From Burkholderia paludis (GTDB lineage Bacteria; Pseudomonadota; Gammaproteobacteria; Burkholderiales; Burkholderiaceae): DNA of 64,000 nt. The stretch spans positions 62,001 through 126,000 of the forward strand of contig NZ_JPGL01000005.1 of NCBI RefSeq assembly GCF_000732615.1, read 5' to 3'. Made by a program: the position numbers and the translations under genes. The notes under the pieces are model-generated. The model searched no databases. It had not been told where the DNA came from and was given only the letters and a program-made list of their open reading frames with translations. Below, piece after piece: positions 25,572 to 34,563 of the stretch (position 1 is its first letter; each line of letters starts with the position of its first letter).

Positions 25572-27809
25572 TCAGAACATCGCGAGCTCGGCGCCGGCAC
25601 GGGCGCCGTGCATCGCACGGGTTTCGCGGTTCAGCGCCGCGACGTCGACGATCAGCGCGACGCTGCCGTCGCCGAGGATGGTCGCTGCCGAGATGCCGTG
25701 CACCTTGCGATAGTTGGTTTCGAGGTTCTTCACGACCACCTGCTGCTGGCCGACCAGTTCGTCGATCAGCATCGCAAAGCGGCGCCCCTCGGTTTCCATG
25801 ATCGTGACGATCCCCTGCGTCGGGTCGGTGCGGGCGTCGTCCACCGAGAACACCTCGTGCAGCGCGACCAGCGGCAGGTATTCGCCGCGCACGCGCACCA
25901 CGCGCTCGCCGTTGCCGACCGTGTAGATGTCGTCCATCGACGGCTGCAGCGACTCCATCACGAAGTTCAGCGGCAGGATGAAGATCTCGCTGCCGACCTT
26001 GACCGACATCCCGTCGAGGATCGCGAGCGTGAGCGGCAGCACGATCCGCGTGGTCGTGCCCCGGCCGGCCAGCGACGTGATCTCCACGTGGCCGCCCATC
26101 GACTGGATGTTGCGCTTCACGACGTCCATCCCGACGCCTCGGCCCGACACGTCGGTCACCGTCTCGGCGGTCGAGAAGCCCGGCGCGAAGATCAGTTGCC
26201 AGACTTCGTCGTCGCTGATGTTGTCGGAAATCTGCATGCCCTGCTTCGCGGCCTTCGCGAGGATCCGCTCGCGGTTCAGGCCCGCGCCGTCGTCGCTCAC
26301 CTCGATCACGATGTTGCCGCCGTGATGCGCGGCCGACAGCACGAGCTGGCCCACCGCGTCCTTGCCGGCGGCGACGCGCTTGTCGACGGTCTCGATCCCG
26401 TGGTCGAGGCTGTTGCGCACGAGGTGGGTGAGCGGGTCGATGATCCGTTCGATCAGGCTCTTGTCGAGCTCGGTCGCCTGGCCGAACGTGACCAGCTCGA
26501 CCTGCTTGCCGAGCTTGCCGGCAAGGTCGCGCACGAGCCGCGGGAAGCGGCTGAACACGTAGTCCATCGGCATCATGCGGATCGACATCACCGCTTCCTG
26601 CAGGTCGCGCGCGTTGCGCTCGAGCTGCGCCATCCCGTTGAACAGGCGATCGTGCAGCGCCGGATCGAACGCGGTCGCGGTCTCCGCGAGCATCGCCTGC
26701 GTGATCACGAGTTCGCCGACGAGGTTGATCAGCTGGTCGACCTTCTCGACGCCGACCCGGATCGAGCTGCCTTCGGCGCCTGCCGCGGCCGCGGCGCCCG
26801 GGCGCCGCTTGTCGTCGTGATGCGCGGCCGGCGCGTGGTCGGCGTGCGGCGGCTGGGGCGACGGCGCTTGCTGCGGCTGCGCGGCGGCGGGCGCGACCGG
26901 CGCCGGAGCGGCCGGTTGCGGCGCGGCGGCCGGCTGGGCAAACACTTCGGCCCGTACCGGCTGCGCGGGAGCGGCCGGTGCGGCCGGTTCGGCCGCTGCT
27001 GCGGCGCCCGGCGCGTCGGCTGCCGCCGGCGCGGCCGGCGCCGTGCCGTGCGCGACACGGATCTGGCTTTCGTCGATCACGAAGCAGCACACGGCGACGA
27101 TGTCGTCGGTCGGCACGTCCGACTCGACCCACAGAGTCAGGTCGGCACCGACTGCCTCGCGGCCGACGATCCGGCCGAGGTTGCCGAGTTCCTCGGTGAG
27201 CAGCGCCTGGTCCTTCGCGTCGACGCCCACGAGCGTGATCTTCAGGTGCGGGCCGCCTTCGCCCCCGTCGGCCGCCGGATGCGCGGCCGCGACGGCCTGC
27301 TCGATCACGTGATCGGGCACGCGATCGTCGCCGGCGACAGGCGCCGCGGCCGGTGCGGCAGCAGCAACCGGTGCAGCGACGCTCGCCGCGGGCGCGACGG
27401 CCGCCGGCGCGCCCGCGCCGCTCTCGGCCTTCAGCCGTTCGAGCTTCGCGCAGATCGCCGCGGCAGCCGCGGCATCGGGTTCGGCGCTCGCGCGGTAATC
27501 GACGAGCTGGTCGGACAACACGTCCTTGGTCTCGAGAAACGCGTCGACCATTTCCTTGGTCAGCGTCAGCTCATGGTTGCGCGCGCGGTCGAGCAGCGAT
27601 TCGAGGATGTGCGTCGTATCGGTCAGCGCGGAGAAGCCGAACGTCGCCGCGCCGCCCTTGATCGAATGCGCGGCGCGGAAGATCGCGGCCAGATCCTCGG
27701 GATCGGGCGAGCCGACGTCGAGGTTCAGCAGCAATTGCTCCATCTGGGCGAGCAGCTCGTCCGCTTCGTCGAAAAATGTCTGGTAGAACTGAGTGATGTC
27801 GAGAGTCAT
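25572..27809 (-). CDS. cheA: Chemotaxis histidine kinase CheA
   Basis: A 745-residue multidomain kinase. The P1 domain has the phospho-acceptor His48 in AAIFRAAHSIKGGAATFGF. P2 (about 195-260) binds CheY/CheB. A very Ala/Pro-rich linker (about 260-345) is followed by the P3 dimerisation helices (VEKVDQLINLVGELVITQ) and P4 ATPase with LVRNSLDHGIE (N box), VSDDGAGLNRERI (G1), DVSGRGVGMDVVK (G2) and a C-terminal CheW-like P5. All catalytic boxes are intact. It is preceded 33 bp upstream by a single-domain receiver gene. Confidence 0.97.
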   Translation of the reverse strand: MTLDITQFYQTFFDEADELLAQMEQLLLNLDVGSPDPEDLAAIFRAAHSIKGGAATFGFSALTDTTHILESLLDRARNHELTLTKEMVDAFLETKDVLSDQLVDYRASAEPDAAAAAAICAKLERLKAESGAGAPAAVAPAASVAAPVAAAAPAAAPVAGDDRVPDHVIEQAVAAAHPAADGGEGGPHLKITLVGVDAKDQALLTEELGNLGRIVGREAVGADLTLWVESDVPTDDIVAVCCFVIDESQIRVAHGTAPAAPAAADAPGAAAAAEPAAPAAPAQPVRAEVFAQPAAAPQPAAPAPVAPAAAQPQQAPSPQPPHADHAPAAHHDDKRRPGAAAAAGAEGSSIRVGVEKVDQLINLVGELVITQAMLAETATAFDPALHDRLFNGMAQLERNARDLQEAVMSIRMMPMDYVFSRFPRLVRDLAGKLGKQVELVTFGQATELDKSLIERIIDPLTHLVRNSLDHGIETVDKRVAAGKDAVGQLVLSAAHHGGNIVIEVSDDGAGLNRERILAKAAKQGMQISDNISDDEVWQLIFAPGFSTAETVTDVSGRGVGMDVVKRNIQSMGGHVEITSLAGRGTTTRIVLPLTLAILDGMSVKVGSEIFILPLNFVMESLQPSMDDIYTVGNGERVVRVRGEYLPLVALHEVFSVDDARTDPTQGIVTIMETEGRRFAMLIDELVGQQQVVVKNLETNYRKVHGISAATILGDGSVALIVDVAALNRETRAMHGARAGAELAMF

Positions 27810-27842
27810 GCCCGGTCCCGGGTTGAGTGCGTCGCGTGAATG

Positions 27843-28220
27843 TCAGGAGGCGGCCGGTTCGGACAGCGTCGCGACCAGGTCGACCAGCACGGCGGGGTCG
27901 ATCGGCTTCTCGATCCAGCCGGTCGCGCCCGCGTCGCGCGCGGCGTCCTTGAACGCATCGCTGCCCTCGGTCGTCAGCACGAGGATCGGCGTTTCCGTGT
28001 AGGCGGTCAGCTTGCGCAGCGCGGCGATCACCTCGAGCCCGCTCTTGCGCGGCATGTTCTGGTCGGTCAGCACCAGGTCATAGGGAACGGTGGCCGCCAG
28101 CTCGAAGCCGGCCTCGCCGTCCGGCGCCACCGTCACGTCGTAGCCGGCCTGCGCAAGCGTCGCCTGCAGCAGCGCACGCATGGTCGCGGAGTCGTCGATG
28201 GCGAGAATGGTTCGGATCAT
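27843..28220 (-). CDS. Second CheY-like single-domain response regulator
   Basis: A 125-residue receiver domain: TILAIDDSATMRALL (acid pair), the phospho-Asp in LVLTDQNMPRKSGLEV, Thr in ILVLTTEGSDAFKD, and Lys in GWIEKPIDP. It differs clearly from the CheZ-linked CheY and lacks its switch-binding surface signature, resembling instead the CheY-like protein placed before cheA in many beta-proteobacteria. It could act as a phosphate sink or a modulator of CheA. It lies 24 bp after motB and 33 bp before cheA. Confidence 0.92.
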   Translation of the reverse strand: MIRTILAIDDSATMRALLQATLAQAGYDVTVAPDGEAGFELAATVPYDLVLTDQNMPRKSGLEVIAALRKLTAYTETPILVLTTEGSDAFKDAARDAGATGWIEKPIDPAVLVDLVATLSEPAAS

Positions 28221-28244
28221 GTCTGTCTCGGAATCTTGTCAACG

Positions 28245-29264
28245 TCAGGGTTTCGGCACGGCGACGGCGGACGCCGCGAGCGCCGGGCGCGCGGCCGGCG
28301 CCGGGCCGGCAAGCTGCTGCGCGAGCTGCTGCGAGCCGGCCGCATCGGCCGACAGCGTCGTGGTCGTCGCATCGTCGCGCATCAGCGCCTCTTCGGATTT
28401 GCGATTGAGCACGATGACGCTGATTCGGCGGTTTTCCGGATCGAGCGGATCGGCCTTGTTCAGGTTCTGCGTCGACGCGAGGCCGAGCACGCGCAGCACC
28501 TTCGCCTCGTCCATGCCGCCCGAGATCAGCTCGCGGCGCGACGCGTTCGCGCGGTCGGCCGACAGCTCCCAGTTGCTGTAGCCGCCCTCGCCGCCCGCGT
28601 ACGGCACGGCGTCGGTATGGCCCTGGACGATGATCCGGTTCGGCACGTCGTTCAGCGTCTTGCCGATCTCGCGCAGGATGTCGCGCATGTACGGCTCGAC
28701 GTTGTCGCTCGACATCGCGAACATCGGCCGTTTCTGGGTGTCGACGATCTCGATGCGCAGCCCCATCAGCGTGGAATCGATGCGGATCTGCTGCTTGAAC
28801 TGGCGCAGCGTCGGGTTGGCCTCGATCGCGGCCATCAGCTTGATCTGCAGGTCGTGCAGGCGCGTCTGCTCGAGCCGGTCCTGGGCGCCCTGCGCCTGCG
28901 ACCGGGAATTCTCGTCGCCCGCTTTCGCGAGGCGTTCGGCGAGCTGCGTCGTGCCGTCGGTGCGGCGCAGCGTGCCGGCGTCGACGCTCGACAGGTCGCG
29001 GCCGCCGCCGTTGATGATGCTGGAATCCTGCGAGCTGCGGTCGCCGCTGCCGAACAGCGCGGCCTTCAGCGGCGTGTTGAAGTATTCGGCGATTCCCTTC
29101 AGCTGCACCGGCGTGACCGAGCTCAGCAGCCACATCAGCAGGAAGAACGCCATCATCGCGGTCATGAAGTCCGCGTACGCGAGCTTCCATGCGCCGCCGT
29201 GGTGGCCCTTCTTCGCCGGGGCCACCCGCTTGACGACGATTGCGCGATCCTTGCTCTTGCTCAT
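28245..29264 (-). CDS. motB: Flagellar motor stator protein MotB
   Basis: A 339-residue stator subunit. After a basic N-terminus comes GAWKLAYADFMTAMMAFFLL, the single membrane helix with the proton-carrying Asp. A plug/linker leads to the OmpA-like peptidoglycan-binding domain (about 190-300), with IIVQGHTDAVPYAGGEGGY and NWELSADRANASRRELI, the family's conserved face. The tail is Ala-rich. It follows motA by 13 bp. Confidence 0.96.
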   Translation of the reverse strand: MSKSKDRAIVVKRVAPAKKGHHGGAWKLAYADFMTAMMAFFLLMWLLSSVTPVQLKGIAEYFNTPLKAALFGSGDRSSQDSSIINGGGRDLSSVDAGTLRRTDGTTQLAERLAKAGDENSRSQAQGAQDRLEQTRLHDLQIKLMAAIEANPTLRQFKQQIRIDSTLMGLRIEIVDTQKRPMFAMSSDNVEPYMRDILREIGKTLNDVPNRIIVQGHTDAVPYAGGEGGYSNWELSADRANASRRELISGGMDEAKVLRVLGLASTQNLNKADPLDPENRRISVIVLNRKSEEALMRDDATTTTLSADAAGSQQLAQQLAGPAPAARPALAASAVAVPKP

Positions 29265-29277
29265 CGGGCGCTCCGCG

Positions 29278-30138
29278 TCACTTCGCCTTCACGCGGCGGA
29301 CATGCTCTTCGAGCTCGGAAAACGACGGGCGCTCGGTCGAGAACAGCACCTTGCGGCCGAACTCGACCGCAATCGCCGGCGCATAGCCGTTCAGCGTCGC
29401 GAGGATCGTCACCTTGATGCACTGGAACATCTTGGTCGACTCGGCGACGCGCTGCTCCGCGAGGCTCGCGAGCGGCCCGATCAGCCCGTACGACAGCAGG
29501 ATCCCGAGGAACGTGCCGACCAGCGCCTGCGCGATCATCGCGCCGAGCACCGCGGGCGGCTTGTCGGCGGAGGCCATCGTGTGCACGACGCCCATCACGG
29601 CCGCGACGATACCGAACGCCGGCATCGCGTCGCCGACGCGCATCAGCGCGTGCGCGGGGCCTTCGCCTTCCGCGTGGTGCGTCTCGATCTCCTCGTCCAT
29701 CAGGCTCTCGATCTCGAACGCGTTCATGTTGCCGCCCACCATCAGGCGCAGGTAGTCGGTCAGGAACTCGACGATGTGCTTATCGGCGAGGATCTTCGGG
29801 TATTGGGTGAAGATGGGGCTCTTTTCCGGGTCGTCGATGTCGGCCTCGAGCGTCAGCGTGCCTTCCTTGCGTGCCTTCGCGAGCAGCACGTAAAGCAGCG
29901 CCATCAGCTCCATATAGACGTCTTTCGTGTATTTCGAGCCCTTGAACAGCGTCGGCAGCACGCGCAGCGTGGCCTTGATGGTCTTGCCGCCGTTGCCGAG
30001 AATGAACGCGCCGACGCCGGCGCCGACGATCATCAGGATCTCGACGGGCTGGATCAAAGCGCCCAGATGCCCGCCTGCCAGCGCATAACCGCCGAAGACG
30101 GACAACAGCGTCACGAGTGTTCCCACGATAATCAGCAC
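29278..30138 (-). CDS. motA: Flagellar motor stator protein MotA
   Basis: A 286-residue proton-channel stator subunit with four membrane helices (about 2-22, 33-53, 170-190, 202-225). Motifs include ALIQPVEILMIVGAGVGAFI, the cytoplasmic loop LMDEEIETHHAEGEGPAHAL and the conserved AMPAFGIVAAVMGVVHTM. It starts with GTG (30138) behind GAGGGA. It is the first gene after the sigma-28 promoter at 30186-30212 and heads the motAB-che operon. Confidence 0.96.
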   Translation of the reverse strand: MLIIVGTLVTLLSVFGGYALAGGHLGALIQPVEILMIVGAGVGAFILGNGGKTIKATLRVLPTLFKGSKYTKDVYMELMALLYVLLAKARKEGTLTLEADIDDPEKSPIFTQYPKILADKHIVEFLTDYLRLMVGGNMNAFEIESLMDEEIETHHAEGEGPAHALMRVGDAMPAFGIVAAVMGVVHTMASADKPPAVLGAMIAQALVGTFLGILLSYGLIGPLASLAEQRVAESTKMFQCIKVTILATLNGYAPAIAVEFGRKVLFSTERPSFSELEEHVRRVKAK

Positions 30139-30185
30139 TGCCTGTCCCTCACGAATGACCGGCGAAGAGACCGCCGTTAAGCAGG

Positions 30186-30212
30186 TTTACGGCAGTCGGC
30201 AGGAAAACTTTC
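30186..30212 (-). promoter_or_regulatory. Sigma-28 (FliA) promoter of the motAB-che operon
   Basis: On the minus strand GAAAGTTT, 11 bases, GCCGTAAA closely fits the sigma-28 pattern TAAAGTTT-N11-GCCGATAA. It lies about 48 bp before the motA start, in the 169-bp gap after flhC. Confidence 0.85.
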
Positions 30213-30307
30213 GCGGTCGCCCGGTGGCGGCCCGACGGTGTTTACCAGCAATTCACCGGCGATTCGCGCCGTCCGGCGCGGCCCGCCCGAGCCCCGCCCG
30301 GCGGCGC

Positions 30308-30862
30308 TCAGGCCACGGCGGCGGCAATTTCGGCGCGCGCGGCGGCGGCCTTGCGGGTCTTGCCCGCACGCGACGGCGGCTGGCACAGGCCGCAGACGAA
30401 ACCTTGATGCGGATCATGCGCATGCGCGACGAAGTGGCCGCCGCAGCGCGTGCACGGGGTCATCTGCAGCATCCCCGAATCGAAAAAGCGCACGAGCGTC
30501 CATGCGCGCGTGAGGCTCAGCGCGGCCTCGTCGCCGGACAGGTTCACATGCTCCAGATAGAGCCGGTACGCCTTCACGATCGACTGGATCGGCTCGCAGC
30601 GGCCATGGTCCTGCATGAACCGGTAGATGTTGTAGAACAGCGACGAGTGGATGTTCGGCTGCCACGTCATGAACCAGTCGGTCGAGAACGGCAGCATCCC
30701 CTTCGGCGGCGACACGCCCTTCAGTTCCTTGTACAGCTTGATCAGACGGTCCCGCGACAGGCTCGTCTCCGCTTCCAGCAACTGCAGCCGGGCGCCCAGT
30801 TCGATCAGTTCGATGGCGAGGGTGATTTCCTTCACCTCGATCACGACGCTTTTGCTTGCCAT
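30308..30862 (-). CDS. flhC: Flagellar master regulator subunit FlhC
   Basis: A 184-residue activator that forms the FlhD4C2 complex and turns on class II flagellar genes. Motifs are LAIELIELGARLQLLEAETSLSR, STDWFMTWQPNIHSSLFYNI and the zinc cluster CTRCGGHFVAH...FVCGLCQPP with four Cys. The start MASKSVVIEVKEI is used; the 27-residue longer reading is not conserved. It is 91 bp after flhD on the same strand. Length agrees with enteric FlhC (192). Confidence 0.95.
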   Translation of the reverse strand: MASKSVVIEVKEITLAIELIELGARLQLLEAETSLSRDRLIKLYKELKGVSPPKGMLPFSTDWFMTWQPNIHSSLFYNIYRFMQDHGRCEPIQSIVKAYRLYLEHVNLSGDEAALSLTRAWTLVRFFDSGMLQMTPCTRCGGHFVAHAHDPHQGFVCGLCQPPSRAGKTRKAAAARAEIAAAVA

Positions 30863-30953
30863 GGTGATAGCCGTCCGCTTGACGTTGTTCGGATGAGTAG
30901 CCAATACGCTGCCGGCCGGCGCGGCACGCCGGGACATACGCAAGGCGGGTGGA

Positions 30954-31274
30954 TCAGCGGACGCCTTCTACTTGCTGCCCGGCCATCAGGATGGCCGAGT
31001 GGGCGTGCGTGACGACGTCGCTGCGGCCTTTGTCGGCGAGCGACGACAGCAGCGCGTGATCATCGAAACGGAAGCGGCACAGCATCTGGTTCGACGCGGC
31101 GAGCTTCACGGTCTGTGCGAGCGTGAGGTTCCCGAGTACATCGGCCAGTTCCTGGGAAATTCCCATGCGGAACATGCCCATCGCCTTGTCTTCCCGCAGC
31201 AGGCGCTGCGCGAGGAGGAGGTACGACAGGTTGACCTCTTTGATCTCACTGAGCATTTCGCTTGTAGCGCTCAT
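30954..31274 (-). CDS. flhD: Flagellar master regulator subunit FlhD
   Basis: A 106-residue partner of FlhC. SEMLSEIKEVNLSYLLLAQR, LLREDKAMGMFRMGISQELA and LTLAQTVKLAASNQMLCRFR match the FlhD family. The ATG at 31274 follows GGGGGAA. It has a long upstream region (665 bp) with a strong candidate -10 box far upstream, as expected for a heavily regulated master gene. Confidence 0.95.
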   Translation of the reverse strand: MSATSEMLSEIKEVNLSYLLLAQRLLREDKAMGMFRMGISQELADVLGNLTLAQTVKLAASNQMLCRFRFDDHALLSSLADKGRSDVVTHAHSAILMAGQQVEGVR

Positions 31275-31939
31275 GATTCCCCCGTTAAAGAGCTTTGCTT
31301 TGGCCATTCATGTTATGAAAACGTTTGCTCGATCAGGGCGCTCTTGGCGCGCAGTCGACTCGTTTATAGTCTTACAGGGCGAATTTTGGCCAAACGGCAT
31401 TTCTGCCGGTATCAGCGAAGTGGCGTATGCCTTGCAGGATTTATCTGTAAACCGTGTAGGAATTTTTCCGACAAGGCGAATTGAAAGGAACGGGCGGGAG
31501 AGCGGGAGGCGGCGCGAATTCGGCCTTGACGATACCGATGACCGCCACGCTGAGGCGAAAAACCATCGGCAGGGCTGCCGATATTCGGATCGGTAAAAAT
31601 TATAGTGGTTTTTCACAATGGCGCAACAATAGTTATCGCCATCTCGAATAATGATTCCACGCAGTTTCTTCACGCCGCATGCGCGTATTTCATCGTGTAA
31701 CAAGCTTTAAGTGTTTGAAAAAACACTCGAACCGCCCGGGGCGATATCGATAATGAATACCGATGGGCGGCGGCGCGAGCCGTGCCGGCCCGCTCCGCAG
31801 CTTGCCGTCCGGCGCCCCGCGCACCCCGTTCGGGCCCGGCCACGACCCGCGCATCGCGTGCGTCGGCGAGTTCCGCCCCCTCGTACGCCATCCGCATCGG
31901 CGCCAGCGCGCCCACGCGGACCGACACAGGAGAACCTCC
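31275..31939 (-). promoter_or_regulatory. Long divergent regulatory region of flhDC, 665 bp without a gene
   Basis: This is among the AT-richest parts of the window. On the minus strand TTGCGC (31621-31626), 16 bp, TATAAT (31599-31604) makes a plausible sigma-70 promoter for flhDC, which would leave a 5' leader of about 315 bases. The section from 31700 to 31930 serves the divergent glycosyltransferase gene. No coding signal was seen. Confidence 0.5.
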
Positions 31940-33004
31940 ATGCGAATTGCCCAGATCGCGCCGCTTTACGAAGCCGTTCCGCCGAAGCTCTACGGCGGCA
32001 CCGAGCGTGTCGTGTCCTACCTCACCGAAGCGCTCGTCGAACTCGGCCATGACGTCACGCTGTTCGCCAGCGGCGACTCCGTCACGTCGGCCCGTCTCGA
32101 GGCGGCCTGGCCGCGCGCGCTGCGGCTCGACCCGTCGATCCGCGATTCGGTCGCGCCCCACATGCAGCTCATCGAGCAGGTCGCCCGGGTCGCGGATCAG
32201 TTCGACGTACTGCACTTCCACCTCGACTACCTGCCGTTCCCGCTGATGTCGCGCCTCGACACGCCGTACGTGACGACGCTGCACGGCCGCCTCGACCTGC
32301 CGGAGCTGCAGCCGGTGTTCGACGCGTTTCCGGACGCGCCGGTCGTGTCGATCTCGAACAACCAGCGCAAGCCGCTGCCGCAGGCCGCGTGGGCCGGCAC
32401 CGTGTATCACGGGCTGCCCGACACGCTGCTCGCGCCGCAGCCGGGCGTGAAGCCCGAGTACCTCGCGTTCCTCGGCCGGATCTGCCCGGAAAAGCGCGTC
32501 GACACCGCGATCCGGATCGCCGCGCAAAGCGGACTGCCGCTGAAGATCGCCGCGAAGGTCGACAAGGCCGACGCCGACTATTTCAAGGAAGCGATCGAGC
32601 CGCTGCTCGGCCAGGCGCACGTCGAATTCATCGGCGAGATCAACGAAGCGCAGAAGCCCGCGTTCCTGTCGGGCGCGAAGGCGCTGCTGTTCCCGATCGA
32701 CTGGCCGGAGCCCTTCGGCCTCGTGATGATCGAGGCGATGGCCTGCGGCACGCCGGTCGTCGCGTTCAACCGCGGCTCGGTGCCGGAAGTGATCGAGGAC
32801 GGCGTGACCGGCTTCATCGTCGAGGACGTGCAGGGCGCGGTCGGCGCGCTGCACCGGATCGACAGCCTGTCGCGCCCCGCGATTCGCCAGCGGTTCGACA
32901 CGCGTTTCAGCGCGAAGGCAATGGCACGGCGTTATGTCGAAACGTACGAATCGCTTTGCACGGCGGCCAGACAACCGGCATTGCGCCGGGTCGCGGGCGC
33001 CTGA
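31940..33004 (+). CDS. Glycosyltransferase family 4 protein
   Basis: A 354-residue GT-B enzyme. The N-terminal donor-side loop reads IAPLYEAVPPKLYGGTERVV, as in many group 1 transferases. The C-terminal half has YLAFLGRICPEKRVDTAIRI and the E-x7-E motif in PEPFGLVMIEAMACGTPVVA (near 256-264). No signal or membrane segment is seen. The ATG at 31940 follows AGGAGA; a longer in-frame reading lacks support. It stands alone between flhDC and an H-NS-like gene, so the product (trehalose-like, glycan or lipid sugar) cannot be told. Confidence 0.9.
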   Translation: MRIAQIAPLYEAVPPKLYGGTERVVSYLTEALVELGHDVTLFASGDSVTSARLEAAWPRALRLDPSIRDSVAPHMQLIEQVARVADQFDVLHFHLDYLPFPLMSRLDTPYVTTLHGRLDLPELQPVFDAFPDAPVVSISNNQRKPLPQAAWAGTVYHGLPDTLLAPQPGVKPEYLAFLGRICPEKRVDTAIRIAAQSGLPLKIAAKVDKADADYFKEAIEPLLGQAHVEFIGEINEAQKPAFLSGAKALLFPIDWPEPFGLVMIEAMACGTPVVAFNRGSVPEVIEDGVTGFIVEDVQGAVGALHRIDSLSRPAIRQRFDTRFSAKAMARRYVETYESLCTAARQPALRRVAGA

Positions 33005-33064
33005 CGCTGAAATCCATACAGAAATATTCAGTAATAAAATCCGCGCCGAAATCGGCATGCAATA

Positions 33065-33096
33065 CAAAAGAGCCGCATCTCGATGCGGCTCTTTTG
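33065..33096. terminator. Bidirectional terminator between glycosyltransferase and H-NS-like genes
   Basis: CAAAAGAGCCGCAT-CTCG-ATGCGGCTCTTTTG is a perfect 14-bp stem with T-runs in both directions, placed between two convergent stops. Confidence 0.92.
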
Positions 33097-33109
33097 TTTG
33101 GGCTTTCGG

Positions 33110-33406
33110 TCATTCGATCGCGAACCGATCGCGGTTTTTCCCGACGATCCAATTCGGCGGCTTGCCGCGCCCGCTCCAGGTCGCACCCGACTTCGGGTCG
33201 CGGTATTTCGGCGGCAGCGGCGCCTTCTTCGGCGGGCGCCCGCGCTTCGCTCGCTCCGCGAAGCCCAGATCCTGGGCCGTCAGCCCGTATTCGGCAATCT
33301 TTTGCTGAACTTCGGCAATCACCGCCGCCACTTCCTGACGGCGCACGTCGTCCGCCTGAGCCTGCAGATCGGCGATCTGCGCCTTGAGTTTCGCGTATTG
33401 AGACAT
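33110..33406 (-). CDS. H-NS family histone-like nucleoid-structuring protein
   Basis: A 98-residue DNA-binding protein. The N-terminal half is a coiled coil (LKAQIADLQAQADDVRRQEV). A basic linker contains KRGRPPKK, an AT-hook-like stretch. The C-terminal domain reads KYRDPKSGATWSGRGKPPNW, the canonical H-NS DNA-binding loop of beta-proteobacteria. The ATG at 33406 is chosen because the coiled coil begins there. Burkholderia carry many such paralogues, which usually silence AT-rich or acquired DNA. The AT-rich upstream region could be self-regulated. Confidence 0.92.
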   Translation of the reverse strand: MSQYAKLKAQIADLQAQADDVRRQEVAAVIAEVQQKIAEYGLTAQDLGFAERAKRGRPPKKAPLPPKYRDPKSGATWSGRGKPPNWIVGKNRDRFAIE

Positions 33407-33622
33407 TCTTCGACTCCCCTTTTCGATGATGCGGCCCCGGCGAATCCGGCCGGAACACAAACACCTGTTACGCCATCCGTACTGCCACCCTGCCCTTCAA
33501 ATTAATGCTGCCATCTTTAACCGATTCGACTATATCGAGAATGCGGACTTATTCTAATAAAAGGCATTCGTCAGCCATTCAAATTTAACAATCGTTGACC
33601 CTCCTCACCCCGATTCATTTCC

Positions 33623-33628
33623 TATAAT
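33623..33628 (+). promoter_or_regulatory. -10 box candidate for aqpZ
   Basis: A perfect TATAAT stands 78 bp before the aqpZ start in the AT-rich 299-bp divergent gap (33407-33705). The nearest TTGACC is 22 bp upstream, too far for a standard -35, so the assignment is tentative. Confidence 0.35.
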
Positions 33629-33705
33629 CCAGACCAAATCCGGAAGATGGTTTAAATCCGTCGCGTCATCCGGCAGTCTTCAATCGACTTTAACGAGGTC
33701 CTTAC

Positions 33706-34446
33706 ATGAATCTTTCGCAGCGGCTCGCCGCAGAGGTATTCGGCACGTTTTGGCTGGTGCTCGGCGGGTGCGGAAGCGCCGTGCTGGCGGCCGCCTTTCC
33801 GGGCCTCGGCATCGGCTTTGTCGGTGTCGCACTTGCCTTTGGCCTGACCGTGCTGACGATGGCATTCGCAATCGGGCATATTTCGGGTTGCCACCTGAAT
33901 CCCGCGGTGAGCGTCGGCCTGACGGTCGCCGGCCGCTTCCCCGCCCGCGATCTCGTGCCGTACATCGTCGCGCAGGTAGTCGGCGCGACCATCGGCGCAT
34001 TCGTGCTGTACCTGATCGCCACCGGCAAGCCGGGCTTCGACGTGGTCGGCAGCGGCTTCGCGACGAACGGTTTCGGCGAGCGCTCGCCCGGCCACTACGC
34101 ACTCGGCGCGGCGTTCATCTGTGAAGTGGTAATGACGGGCTTCTTCCTGTTCGTGATCCTGGGCGCCACCGACAAGCGCGCGCCGGCCGGCTTTGCGCCG
34201 ATCGCGATCGGCCTGTGCCTGACGCTGATTCACCTGATCTCGATCCCGGTCACCAACACGTCGGTGAACCCGGCCCGCTCGACCGGCCCCGCGCTGTTCG
34301 TGGGCGGCGAGGCGATCGGCCAGCTCTGGCTGTTCTGGGTGGCGCCGATCATCGGCGCGGCACTCGCCGGGATCATTTACCCGCTGGTCGCGGGGCGTGA
34401 CAACGCCGTCGACCTGCTGCCGGCATCCGCTCGCACAAGCGAATAA
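33706..34446 (+). CDS. aqpZ: Aquaporin Z
   Basis: A 246-residue water channel of the MIP family with six membrane helices. The two pore motifs are [13 protein letters not shown] and [16 protein letters not shown]. The selectivity region has the small/His pattern of AqpZ rather than GlpF, and no extra Asp after the second NPA-type motif is seen, arguing for water and not glycerol transport. The start [20 protein letters not shown] follows the weak site ACGAGG. It is a single-gene unit ended by a hairpin. Confidence 0.95.
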   Translation: MNLSQRLAAEVFGTFWLVLGGCGSAVLAAAFPGLGIGFVGVALAFGLTVLTMAFAIGHISGCHLNPAVSVGLTVAGRFPARDLVPYIVAQVVGATIGAFVLYLIATGKPGFDVVGSGFATNGFGERSPGHYALGAAFICEVVMTGFFLFVILGATDKRAPAGFAPIAIGLCLTLIHLISIPVTNTSVNPARSTGPALFVGGEAIGQLWLFWVAPIIGAALAGIIYPLVAGRDNAVDLLPASARTSE

Positions 34447-34517
34447 GTCACTACGGGGTCAAGCGAGCAGAGCAGCGAGCCTCACGCTGTCCAAGACAAT
34501 CGAGGCAGGTAATTTCG

Positions 34518-34545
34518 ACGGGCGCCACTGGCGCCCGTTTTTCAT
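34518..34545. terminator. Terminator between aqpZ and the HAD phosphatase gene
   Basis: ACGGGCGCC-ACT-GGCGCCCGT followed by TTTTTC, 70 bp after aqpZ and 20 bp before the convergent gene's stop. Confidence 0.85.
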
Positions 34546-34563
34546 GCGCGCCGGGCAGGATGC

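Noticed and set aside
31670..33067. Antisense 465-codon frame opposite the glycosyltransferase
   Set aside because: Arg/His/Leu-rich without motifs; the opposite strand has a complete GT4 protein with a ribosome site.
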